From the NCBI GenBank assembly GCA_937127285.1, contig CAKZLV010000346.1:1-39240 (forward strand): a DNA stretch of 39,240 nucleotides. The letters are read 5' to 3'. Under the pieces are notes generated by a model. That model searched no databases, was not told the origin of the DNA, and saw only the letters and a list, made by a program, of their open reading frames with translations. Source of the DNA: an uncultured Bacteroidota bacterium. Its GTDB lineage: Bacteria > Bacteroidota > Rhodothermia > Rhodothermales > Salinibacteraceae. Shown piece by piece: positions 27,487 through 35,785 of the stretch (within the stretch, counting starts at the first letter, position 1; the number at the start of each line of letters is the position of its first letter). Position numbers and translations under genes: made by a program.

Positions 27487-28257
27487 ATGCCTACCCTTCA
27501 TCTGCTCGGCACCGGAGCTGCGGTGAGCGAACCGCACCGCACAACGACGATGCTGGCCGTAGCCGACGACGATCACCCCGAACCGGCCACGCTTCTGATC
27601 GACTGCGGATCGGACGCGCTTCAGCGGCTGCGGGAAGCCGGCGGCCGGTACGAGGACGTCGCCGGAATCATCGTCACCCACGCCCACCCGGACCACACCT
27701 CCGGCTTCCCTCTCTTCATGGAGAAGCTGTGGCTGTCCGGGCGCGAGCGCCCGATCCCGGTGATCGGCATTCAGTCCGCCCTCGACCAGGTTCAGCGCGT
27801 ATGGGAGGCCTTCGCGCCGATCACGGTCGACTGGGATGCCCCGGACATCGCCTTTCACCGCGTTGACCACGTGCCGGGGGCGACAGCCTGGGACGAGGCT
27901 CCGTGGACCGTCGAAGCCTCGCCGGTCGATCACGGGGACATGCCCAACGTGGGGGTGCGCATCGAACACGGCCCCAGCGGCGACGCGGTCGCGTACTCCT
28001 GCGATACGGCCCCCACCGATGCCGTGGTCGATCTGGCCCACGGCGCGTCCCTTCTCGTTCACGAAGCAACCGGCGCCGGCCACAATCACTCGTCCGCCGA
28101 ACAGGCCGCTCAGATTGCCAAGCGGGCGGGCGTCGAGCGGCTCCTGCTCGTCCACCTGCCCGAAGCCTCCGACCCCGGCGATCTGGCGGCCGCCCGCCAG
28201 GTCTTTCCGAACACGGACCTGGGGACGGAGAACGGGACGTATGCGTTCGGCACGTGA
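27487..28257 (+). CDS. MBL-fold metallo-hydrolase (RNase Z-like)
   Basis: LHLLGTGAAVSEPHRTTT...IIVTHAHPDHTSGFPLFMEKLWL...YSCDTAP...LVHEATGAGHNHSSAEQAAQIAKRAGVERLLLVH. Confidence 0.9.
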   Translation: MPTLHLLGTGAAVSEPHRTTTMLAVADDDHPEPATLLIDCGSDALQRLREAGGRYEDVAGIIVTHAHPDHTSGFPLFMEKLWLSGRERPIPVIGIQSALDQVQRVWEAFAPITVDWDAPDIAFHRVDHVPGATAWDEAPWTVEASPVDHGDMPNVGVRIEHGPSGDAVAYSCDTAPTDAVVDLAHGASLLVHEATGAGHNHSSAEQAAQIAKRAGVERLLLVHLPEASDPGDLAAARQVFPNTDLGTENGTYAFGT

Positions 28258-28366
28258 CGGCCGGCACCGGGGGCGAAGCAGCCTGCGTGCGGTAACCGGC
28301 GGGGAGGGATTCCGGAAAACCTGCGGACGGGCGCGAAGCGGCGGCCGTCGTTTCGGCGGCCGCCGG

Positions 28367-29014
28367 TCAAGGGAGCACGTAGAACACCACCGCCAGATAG
28401 TGCAGCACGCTGCCGACGAGCACGAAGACGTGCCAGATCGCGTGGCTGTACGGCAGGTCGTGCCATCCGAAGAAGATGACGCCCGCCGTGTAGGCAATTC
28501 CCCCGGCCACGAGGAGCAGCATCGCACCCGTCGGGATGGCCGACCACATCGGCTGGATGAACAAGACGCTGATCCACCCCATGAGGAGGTAGATGGCGGT
28601 GGACGCTCCGTGGAAGCGGTGTTGAGAGAAGAGTTTGAAGCAGAGACCGACCACCGCCAGGCCCCAGACGAGGCCGAGCAGCGTCCACCCCCACCCGTCT
28701 CGCATGAAGACCATGGTGAACGGCGTGTAGGAGCCGGCGATCAAGAGAAGGATCGCGATGTGGTCGACGAGCCGCAGGATTTCTTTCATGCGGCGGGTGC
28801 GGGCGCTGTGGTACAGCGTCGAGGCGGCGTAGAGAAAAACCAGTGTGCCGCCGTAGATGGCGCTGCTGATGAGGTGCCACTTGTCGCCGAAAAGCGTGGC
28901 CAGCACCAGAAGCACGGCCCATCCGGCCGCACTGAGCACGAGGCCGACGCCGTGCGTCAAGCTGTTGACCACCTCTTCCGCGTAGGTTTGTCGCCGTTCG
29001 GGATCCTTGCTCAT
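28367..29014 (-). CDS. hemolysin III family (PAQR-like) membrane protein
   Basis: YAEEVVNSLTHGVGLVLSAAGWAVLL...SSAIYGGTLVFLYAASTLYHS...LRLVDHIAILLLIAGSYTPFTM...SHAIWHVFVLVGSVLHYLAVVFYVLP. Confidence 0.93.
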   Translation of the reverse strand: MSKDPERRQTYAEEVVNSLTHGVGLVLSAAGWAVLLVLATLFGDKWHLISSAIYGGTLVFLYAASTLYHSARTRRMKEILRLVDHIAILLLIAGSYTPFTMVFMRDGWGWTLLGLVWGLAVVGLCFKLFSQHRFHGASTAIYLLMGWISVLFIQPMWSAIPTGAMLLLVAGGIAYTAGVIFFGWHDLPYSHAIWHVFVLVGSVLHYLAVVFYVLP

Positions 29015-29269
29015 CGTCGCTACGCCGTCCCCTGGTGATGCGTCGTTCCCTCGCCGGTGGCTCTCGGGCCGGACGCCCCCGCGTGGCGGGTTCGCACGCG
29101 GTCGTCGCACGCGATCGGCTGATACGCGATCGGCCGGCAGAGAGCCTCTCTCCGTCGCCCGTACGGGCAATGCACGGGGGGAGGTCCGCCACCGCTGCCC
29201 GCAACGAGAATTCCACTAAAAAGATACGGGGCCGCCTGCAGGGTGTTGTTACCGGAGGTTTAGGGCCTC

Positions 29270-29301
29270 GCGGTTCAAGAGCTCCGCCGTTCATGAGCTC
29301 C
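29270..29301. repeat. 16-bp tandem duplication downstream of carboxylase
   Basis: gcggttcaagagctcc / gccgttcatgagctcc. Confidence 0.6.
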
Positions 29302-29338
29302 GGGGGTCGTGCGGGGAACTGTCGGCGACCGGCCGCGG

Positions 29339-31024
29339 TCACGTTTGCAGAACGCCGGGATGAAACCGCTCCATCTCCGGATTGTGATCCGCCATCTCGA
29401 TACCGAGCGACAGCCACTCCCGCGTGTCGACGGGATCGATGAGTTCATCCACCCACAGTCGGGCGGCGGCGTAGTACGGCGAGGTCTGTTCCTCGTACCG
29501 GTCTTCGATCTCGGCCAGGAGCTCCTGCTCGTCCTCGTCGGAGAGCTCCTCCCCCTGCTTCTCCAGCTGCCGCACCTTGATCTGCTTCAGGACTTTCGAG
29601 GCCTGCGTGCCACCCATCACCGCGATCTTTGCAGACGGCCACGCCAGCATCAGTCGGGGGTCGTAGGCGCGACCGCACATGGCGTAGTTGCCGGCGCCGT
29701 ACGAGTTGCCGAGAACGACGGTGAACTTCGGCACGGTGGAATTGGCGACGGCGTTGACCATCTTCGCGCCGTCCTTGATGATCCCGCCGTGCTCGGCCCG
29801 CTTCCCCACCATGAACCCGGTCACGTCTTGCAAGAAGACCAGCGGGATCTCCTTCTGATTGCAGTTGAGAATGAAGCGCGCCGCCTTGTCGGCCGCGTCG
29901 GCGTAGATGACGCCGCCGACCTGAATCTCGCCCTTCGACTCGTGGCTTGTACGGTTGCGAACGACGGAGCGCTGGTTGGCGACGATGCCGACGTTCCATC
30001 CGTCGATTCGGGCATACCCGGTTAGCAGCGTTCGGCCGTATTCCTTCTTGTACTCCGTCCACGACCCGGCATCGACGATTCGGGCCAGGATCTCTCGCGC
30101 TTCGTACTGCTGGTTGCCCTCGGCCGGATACAGCCCGTACAGGTCGTCGGCGGGGTATTCCGGCTCGACCGGTTCGTCGCGGCGGAAGCTGAAGCGCCGC
30201 TCCGGCCCGAAGTGAGAAACGATGTCCCGGATGGTATCGAGCGCCTCCTCGTCGTCTTCGCACTTGTAATCGGTCACCCCCGAGATCTCCGAGTGCGTCA
30301 GCGCGCCGCCCAGAACGTCGGCCTCCACGTCTTCGCCGATGGCGGCTTTCACGAGATACGGACCGGCGAGGAAGACCGACCCGGTTCCCTCCACGATCAA
30401 GGCTTCGTCGCTCATGATCGGCAGGTAGGCCCCGCCGGCGACGCAGCTTCCCATGATGGCCGCAATCTGCGGGATTCCCTTGCTGGAAAGCCGGGCGTTG
30501 TTGCGGAAGATGCGGCCGAAGTGATCTTTGTCGGGGAAGATCTCGTCCTGCATCGGCAGGTAGACCCCGGCCGAGTCGACGAGATAGAGAATGGGGATGT
30601 GATTCTCGAGAGCGATCTCCTGGGCCCGCAGATTCTTCTTGGCCGTAATCGGAAACCAGGCCCCCGCCTTCACGGTCGCGTCGTTGGCAACGATCATGCA
30701 CAGGCGGCCGCTGACGCGTCCGAGTCCCATGACCGTTCCCCCGGCCGGGCAGCCTCCCTCCTCGTCGTACATCTCGTATCCGGCGAACGCGCCGAGTTCT
30801 TTGAACGCCTCGGGGTCGTCAACGAGATGCTCGATCCGTTCCCGCGCGGTCATCTTCCCGCGCTCGTGCTGGCGCTCGATTCGTTTCGCCCCGCCTCCCT
30901 GCTTCACCTCCTCGAGGCGATCGTTCATGGTTGCGACGAGCGCCTCGTAGTGGGCAGCCTGCTCTTGGAAGGAAGCGCTTTCAATCGAAGCATCCGTACC
31001 GAGCGTGGAGGGCGTGTCGGACAT
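29339..31024 (-). CDS. acyl-CoA carboxylase beta subunit (methylcrotonyl/propionyl-CoA carboxylase type)
   Basis: MTARERIEHLVDDPEAFKELGAFAGYEMYDEEGGCPAGGTVMGLGRVSGR...DSAGVYLPMQDEIFPD...GGAYLPIMSDEALIV...GNSYGAGNYAMCGRAYDPRLMLAWPSAKIAVMGG. Confidence 0.93.
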   Translation of the reverse strand: MSDTPSTLGTDASIESASFQEQAAHYEALVATMNDRLEEVKQGGGAKRIERQHERGKMTARERIEHLVDDPEAFKELGAFAGYEMYDEEGGCPAGGTVMGLGRVSGRLCMIVANDATVKAGAWFPITAKKNLRAQEIALENHIPILYLVDSAGVYLPMQDEIFPDKDHFGRIFRNNARLSSKGIPQIAAIMGSCVAGGAYLPIMSDEALIVEGTGSVFLAGPYLVKAAIGEDVEADVLGGALTHSEISGVTDYKCEDDEEALDTIRDIVSHFGPERRFSFRRDEPVEPEYPADDLYGLYPAEGNQQYEAREILARIVDAGSWTEYKKEYGRTLLTGYARIDGWNVGIVANQRSVVRNRTSHESKGEIQVGGVIYADAADKAARFILNCNQKEIPLVFLQDVTGFMVGKRAEHGGIIKDGAKMVNAVANSTVPKFTVVLGNSYGAGNYAMCGRAYDPRLMLAWPSAKIAVMGGTQASKVLKQIKVRQLEKQGEELSDEDEQELLAEIEDRYEEQTSPYYAAARLWVDELIDPVDTREWLSLGIEMADHNPEMERFHPGVLQT

Positions 31025-31149
31025 GCGTAGTGGGAACTGAAGAGACGGCAACGAAGGGCAGCGGAACGGACCGACGCGCGGGCCCGCCGGGACGACCGGA
31101 CGGTCGGCCGCGGTCGGCGTGTCGTGGTGGAAGGTAAGACCGGTCGCGC

Positions 31150-31470
31150 TGATTGACTTCTCCCCCGACAAAAGATCGGGGGATTCTCTCTTGCGAGGTA
31201 GACGTTCTGTTTCAATGGACCTGCTTCGATCATTCGCATACTCAGAAGCAATTGCTCCCGTTGCAATTGCTCTCATTATAGAGGCGGGCCGAAGTCTTAC
31301 GTGTCCTCCGCAGACAGTAGAGGCCGAAGCCTCTCCCGTCAGCCCGACGGTACAGATTCTCGAAAACCGTGCCGCCCTTGGTTATCGGTGCGACCGTAGG
31401 GCCAACCCGAAAACAGGGAAATTGTTTTCGTTGGCAGCTGTATCCCCGCACGAAAGGACGGGGTTTTAAC
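31150..31470 (-). mobile_element. degenerate IS200/IS605-family (TnpB-type) remnant
   Basis: End hairpins: 31161-31183 (TCCCCCGA...TCGGGGGA, with GACTTC/GATTCTC context) and 31444-31463 (CCCCG...CGGGG followed by TTTTAACC); no intact tnpA/tnpB between them. Confidence 0.55.
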
Positions 31471-31478
31471 CGCTCTCA

Positions 31479-31638
31479 GAACCTGTTTGGTGGATGGATG
31501 CGACGCCGAGACACAGTGGGAGAAGCCTCCACGGAGCGCTCAAACGAGCCCTGTAGTGGAGCTACCGGGCGAGTGCCGTAGCTTCGTGGAGCGAGATCCA
31601 CGAAGTCGCAGGCCGCAGACAGTCCGCCAAACAGGTTC
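31479..31638. mobile_element. 160-bp MITE with terminal inverted repeats and 3-bp TSD
   Basis: GAACCTGTTTGGTGGA ... TCCGCCAAACAGGTTC; flanking TCA at 31476-31478 and 31639-31641. Confidence 0.8.
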
Positions 31639-31742
31639 TCAATCCACAACCGAAACCTCATAAAAAGCATGCCCTGCCGCCACGGAGATCCGCCCCCCGC
31701 CGGATCCCTGCGCGGATCCCCTCGCACCGGCAGACTGCTGAC

Positions 31743-31792
31743 ATTCGAAGCCCCGACCGTCAGCCCGCCAACGGTCAGCCCGCCAACGGTTG
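31743..31792. repeat. 15-bp tandem repeat
   Basis: ccgaccgtcagcccgccaacggtcagcccgccaacggttggcc. Confidence 0.65.
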
Positions 31793-31963
31793 GCCTACCG
31801 TGGGACGGTCTTCGGGAACGGGGTCTCTCCCCCAACAAAAACGGCGGCCCGGTTCCCGAAGGAACGCAGACCGCCGGGTGCGGGCAGTCGGGGTGGCTTC
31901 GATGTCGGCCGGTGGGGACGCCGCCCGGGTCTGGGGCGACGCCCACGGGCGGGCGCGACGAAC

Positions 31964-32158
31964 CTACAGGATGGCGCTCATTTTCCGGCGGATTTCTTCG
32001 CGAGATTCCCCCGTCTTGTCCTGGATCAAGCCGACGATCTTGTGCATCTCTCCACGAGCGCGTTTCATCTCCTTGTCGTTCCAGTCGACGTCGTCCCAGA
32101 TGCTCTTGATCTGGTCGCGCACGCGGCGCCAGCTTTCGTTCATCGCCTCTGTCGCCAT
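31964..32158 (-). CDS. CsbD-like general stress protein (64 aa)
   Basis: WRRVRDQIKSIWDDVDWNDKEMKRARGEMHKIVGLIQDKTGESREEIRRKMSAIL. Confidence 0.8.
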   Translation of the reverse strand: MATEAMNESWRRVRDQIKSIWDDVDWNDKEMKRARGEMHKIVGLIQDKTGESREEIRRKMSAIL

Positions 32159-32397
32159 AACAAAACCTCAATTTCCCGTTGATAGAGTAGCGCGGATCGT
32201 CTAGGTAAACCATGTATTCGGCGTTCAGGTTTCCCTTCGGCCCGGTCCTGCCGGCCCGGTCCTGCCTCTCCCCCGGCCGACCGGTGTCGAACGCGCCCCA
32301 GCGTCGAACGTATTACCAGCACGACGGATACGACCAGGCACATTTGTGCTCTGGTTGTAGCATCGGGCTCGCACGACGGAAAGCACAACGGAAATTT

Positions 32398-33768
32398 ATG
32401 GCAGACGTAGGTGTCATCGGTGCCGGGATCGCCGGCCTCACGGCCGCTTATCAGCTTCAGCACGCCGGCGTCGACGTTGAGGTCCTGGAAGCCTCCGGGC
32501 GCGTCGGGGGCATGATCGGGACGGAGCGGACGAACGGATATCTCGTCGAGATGGGACCGAACTCGCTTCGTGGATCGAACGAGGCGCAGGAATCGGTCAT
32601 CGCGTCTCTCGGGCTGGAGTCGGAGGTCGTCGAGGCCAACGACGCCGCTTCCACCCGCTACGTCGTTCGGGAGGGACGCCCGCAGCCGCTGCCCATGTCG
32701 CCGTGGACGTTCTTGACCACCGACCTGCTCTCCGCATCGGCCAAGCTCCGGCTTCTCGGCGAGCCGTTCGTCTCGTCCGCTCCAGGCGGTGAGGACGAGA
32801 GCGTCGCCTCGTTCGTGCGGCGACGGCTCGGCCCGGAGGTGCTCGACTACATGGTGGACCCGTTCGTCGGCGGTATCTTTGCCGGAGACCCCGACCGGCT
32901 CTCGCTGCGGAACGCCTTCCAACGACTGCACGACATGGAGTCGGAGCACGGGTCGTTGTTTCGGGGCCTCGTCCATGCCGCCCGCAACCGGTCGACCGAC
33001 GACGGACCAAGCCGCGGCCTGTTCTCTTTCCGGAAGGGCCTGCAAACCCTCCCCGATGCTCTCGCAACTGCCCTCAACGGCCGCATCCGCCGGAACACCT
33101 CCGTCCAGGCGCTGCGGCCCGGCGGCTCCGTGCAGGTCGAGAACGACGGAGCCCAGAGGCAGCACGCGTACGACGCCGTCATCAGCACCCTGCCGCTTCA
33201 CGCTCTGACCGACATCGACTTTCCGACGGAGGTTGATCTCGACCCGCTCGCGGAGGTTCCGTATCCTCCCGTGAGTGTCCTGGCGTTGGGGTTTCGGGAA
33301 GACGACGTGCAGCACCCGCTGGACGGCTTCGGAATGCTCGTTCCCAGCGTCGAAAACGAGTTTCGCATTCTCGGGACGATCTTTTCCTCGACGCTCTTCC
33401 CGCAACGGGCCCCGGACGGCCACGTCCTCTTGACGACCTTCGTCGGCGGTATGCGGCATCCCGACCTCGGGCGGGCCGACACGCAGATGCTCTCCGCACG
33501 CGTGCAAGACGACCTCGACGCACTTCTGGGACTGCAGGGGGCGCCCACGTTCGTCCGCCACGTTCCGTGGAACCGGGCCATTCCCCAGTACATGCAGGGC
33601 TACGACCACGTCACCGAGACGATCGAGACCCTGGAGTCCGCTCACCCGTGGCTAACCCTCGCCGGGAATTACCGGCAGGGGATCTCCGTCGGCGACGCAC
33701 TGGAGTCGGGGGCCGATGCGGCAGACCGCGTCCTCGACCGGCTGGCGCAGCCCGTCCCGTCTCGATAG
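32398..33768 (+). CDS. hemG: protoporphyrinogen oxidase (HemY-type)
   Basis: VGVIGAGIAGLTAAYQLQHAGVDVEVLEASGRVGGMIGTERTNGYLVEMGPNSLRG...MVDPFVGGIFAGDPDRLSLRNAFQRL...LAGNYRQGISVGDALESGADAADRVL. Confidence 0.93.
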   Translation: MADVGVIGAGIAGLTAAYQLQHAGVDVEVLEASGRVGGMIGTERTNGYLVEMGPNSLRGSNEAQESVIASLGLESEVVEANDAASTRYVVREGRPQPLPMSPWTFLTTDLLSASAKLRLLGEPFVSSAPGGEDESVASFVRRRLGPEVLDYMVDPFVGGIFAGDPDRLSLRNAFQRLHDMESEHGSLFRGLVHAARNRSTDDGPSRGLFSFRKGLQTLPDALATALNGRIRRNTSVQALRPGGSVQVENDGAQRQHAYDAVISTLPLHALTDIDFPTEVDLDPLAEVPYPPVSVLALGFREDDVQHPLDGFGMLVPSVENEFRILGTIFSSTLFPQRAPDGHVLLTTFVGGMRHPDLGRADTQMLSARVQDDLDALLGLQGAPTFVRHVPWNRAIPQYMQGYDHVTETIETLESAHPWLTLAGNYRQGISVGDALESGADAADRVLDRLAQPVPSR

Positions 33769-33857
33769 AGGTTCGATAGAAGGCGGCAGCGGCCGGGCCG
33801 GAGCGGACGATCTTCGGTGCCAACCGGCGAGAAAGCCTCTCCGCGACGACGTCCGTC

Positions 33858-34574
33858 TCAGTCGGACAGGTGCCGGAGCAGCTGACGCTTCACGACGGGG
33901 AGCAGCGTCGCCTCGTAGGGGTAGGGCGTGTCCGACCGCGTGAAGTAGGTGGCCGGGTTGGGCAGGTCGCGCCGCTCCTCAACCAGTTCCAGCTTCACGG
34001 TGCTGGGATGGACGGAGACGCCAACCGGCTGGTCCACCGTCTTGCATACGGTCGTCCGCAGCGCACGATACGGCTCCTCCTCGTCGGTGAAAATCGACAC
34101 CGAGTAGCGGAGCACGTTCAGAGCCTGCGCCGATGCGTCGGGCACCATCAAATATCCCTCCTGCGTGTAGGACGGTACGATTCCGACCGTTTCCAGCGCG
34201 ATATTGTCTTCAACCGCCTCGTAGACGGCCCGTCCGTCCTCAATGGTCTCCTGAATGCGAGGAAGTGCCCATCGGATGAGGTCTTCGACGACGGCCATCT
34301 GTGCGTTGTCCAGCTCGGGCCACTCGTACGTGACTTCTTGCTCCTCGAGATCGACGTTCTTGATCGTGCCGGTGGTGGACGTCCGAAAGGCGTCGGAGCG
34401 TTCGACGACTTTCCGAAGAGACCGGTACAGAGAAATGAGGCGGCCAAGGTGAGGGTACACCTCGTCGCGATCGAACGCGTCCCGGGCACGCTTCAGACCG
34501 GCCAGGATCTGATACTGCGTGCGTTCAACATCATGGACGGCCCGGGTGAAAAGGTGAAGGCTGAGAGGCTGCAT
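33858..34574 (-). CDS. conserved-looking hypothetical protein (238 aa), no family recognised
   Basis: MQPLSLHLFTRAVHDVERTQYQILAGLKRARDAFDRDEVYPHLGRLISLYRSL...; complex amino-acid composition and ATG start in an otherwise unoccupied gap. Confidence 0.8.
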   Translation of the reverse strand: MQPLSLHLFTRAVHDVERTQYQILAGLKRARDAFDRDEVYPHLGRLISLYRSLRKVVERSDAFRTSTTGTIKNVDLEEQEVTYEWPELDNAQMAVVEDLIRWALPRIQETIEDGRAVYEAVEDNIALETVGIVPSYTQEGYLMVPDASAQALNVLRYSVSIFTDEEEPYRALRTTVCKTVDQPVGVSVHPSTVKLELVEERRDLPNPATYFTRSDTPYPYEATLLPVVKRQLLRHLSD

Positions 34575-34668
34575 GGGTCGTACCTTTTGTTAAGACGCTG
34601 CGAACAAAATGTATAAGGACTATGCAGCGTACCGTCAACAACCGTTCCGATTCTCCACGACGTCCCGT

Positions 34669-34710
34669 TTCCGACGGATCAGCTTCCGGCGGATCAGCTT
34701 CCGGCATCAG
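34669..34710. repeat. 15-bp tandem repeat overlapping the SDR stop codon
   Basis: ttccgacggatcagc / ttccggcggatcagc / ttccggcatcag. Confidence 0.8.
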
Positions 34711-35561
34711 TCTCCGCGCATCTGCGCCATCATCTGCTTGATTTGCTCGCGGGGAAGACGGGTGAAGTCGTTGAACTGTCCGCCGGCCGCCAGCTTCTCT
34801 CCGCCGTCGAAGGTGACGAGTTCTCCGTTCATGTACGACGCCAGGTCGCTCAGCATGAACACGGCGAGGTCGGCCAGCTCTTCCGGCTCCCCGAAGCGAC
34901 GCACGGGAATGCGCTGTCGCATCTGCTGCTCGATGTCCTCGCTCGGCACGAGCCGCTCCCACGCGCCCTCCGTCGGAAACGGCCCCGGGGCAATGGCATT
35001 GAGGCGAATGCCCGCACTCCCCCACTCGGCCGCCAGCGACCGGGTCATCGCGACGATGCCCGCCTTCGACATCGCACTCGGTAGCACGAATGCGCTCCCG
35101 GTCTCCGCGTAGGTCGTCGCGATCGAAAGCACCACTCCGTCCTCCTCCCGCTCCAACCACCGCTTCCCGCACTGCTGCGTGCAGTAGAACGAGCCGTACA
35201 GGTTCGTCTTGATGATGGCGTCGAAGCCGTTCGGGGAGATGTCTTCGGCGGACGCGAGGAAGTTGGCCGCGGCGTTGTTGACGAGCCGCGTCACCGGTCC
35301 CTGCCGCTCTTCCGCCTCGTCGAAGAAGGCCTCGACGTCGTCCGCTTCGCGAACATTGCAGGAGATGCCTTCCGCCTCGCCCCCCGCCTCGCGGATGTCG
35401 GCAACGGTCGTTTCGAGAGGCTCGGTGCGCCGGCCGTTGATCGTCACGCGGGCCCCGAGTTCGGCACACCGCATCGCCATCGCGCGACCGAGTCCGGTGC
35501 CGCCCCCGGTTACGACGATGTGATGGTCGGCAAGAAGGTCGTCGGCGTAAGAATCGGACAT
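34707..35561 (-). CDS. SDR family oxidoreductase (2,4-dienoyl-CoA reductase-like)
   Basis: HIVVTGGGTGLGRAMAMRCAELGARVTINGRR...VNNAAANFLASAEDISPNGFDAIIKTNLYGSFYCTQQ...NAIAPGPFPTEGAWERL. Confidence 0.9.
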   Translation of the reverse strand: MSDSYADDLLADHHIVVTGGGTGLGRAMAMRCAELGARVTINGRRTEPLETTVADIREAGGEAEGISCNVREADDVEAFFDEAEERQGPVTRLVNNAAANFLASAEDISPNGFDAIIKTNLYGSFYCTQQCGKRWLEREEDGVVLSIATTYAETGSAFVLPSAMSKAGIVAMTRSLAAEWGSAGIRLNAIAPGPFPTEGAWERLVPSEDIEQQMRQRIPVRRFGEPEELADLAVFMLSDLASYMNGELVTFDGGEKLAAGGQFNDFTRLPREQIKQMMAQMRGD

Positions 35562-35785
35562 AGATTGGGGGTTCGGGTTGAGGGTTGGGGTGAGTTGAAG
35601 GTCTACGCGTTGAGCCGGGGCCGGATGCACGGGACGCGTCGGTGTCCGCGGGTAAACGACCGGCGGCCCGGAGAGCGTGTGCCACTCCCCGGGCCCCGCC
35701 GGAAACGTCACGGATCGATGCGGTCGGTGCGTGCGCCGCTCAACGCGCCGTCGAACGCCTCAATGTGCGAACCCGCCGACACGGG

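Noticed and set aside
28322-28366. GCGGCCG...CGGCCGC hairpin between MBL hydrolase and hemolysin III genes
   Set aside because: Simple GC-rich inverted repeat without a U-run; insufficient support for a terminator call.
31476-32213. 245-aa minus ORF spanning the MITE, spacer and CsbD gene
   Set aside because: Runs through a transposable element and an antisense/alternative frame of CsbD; no plausible protein.
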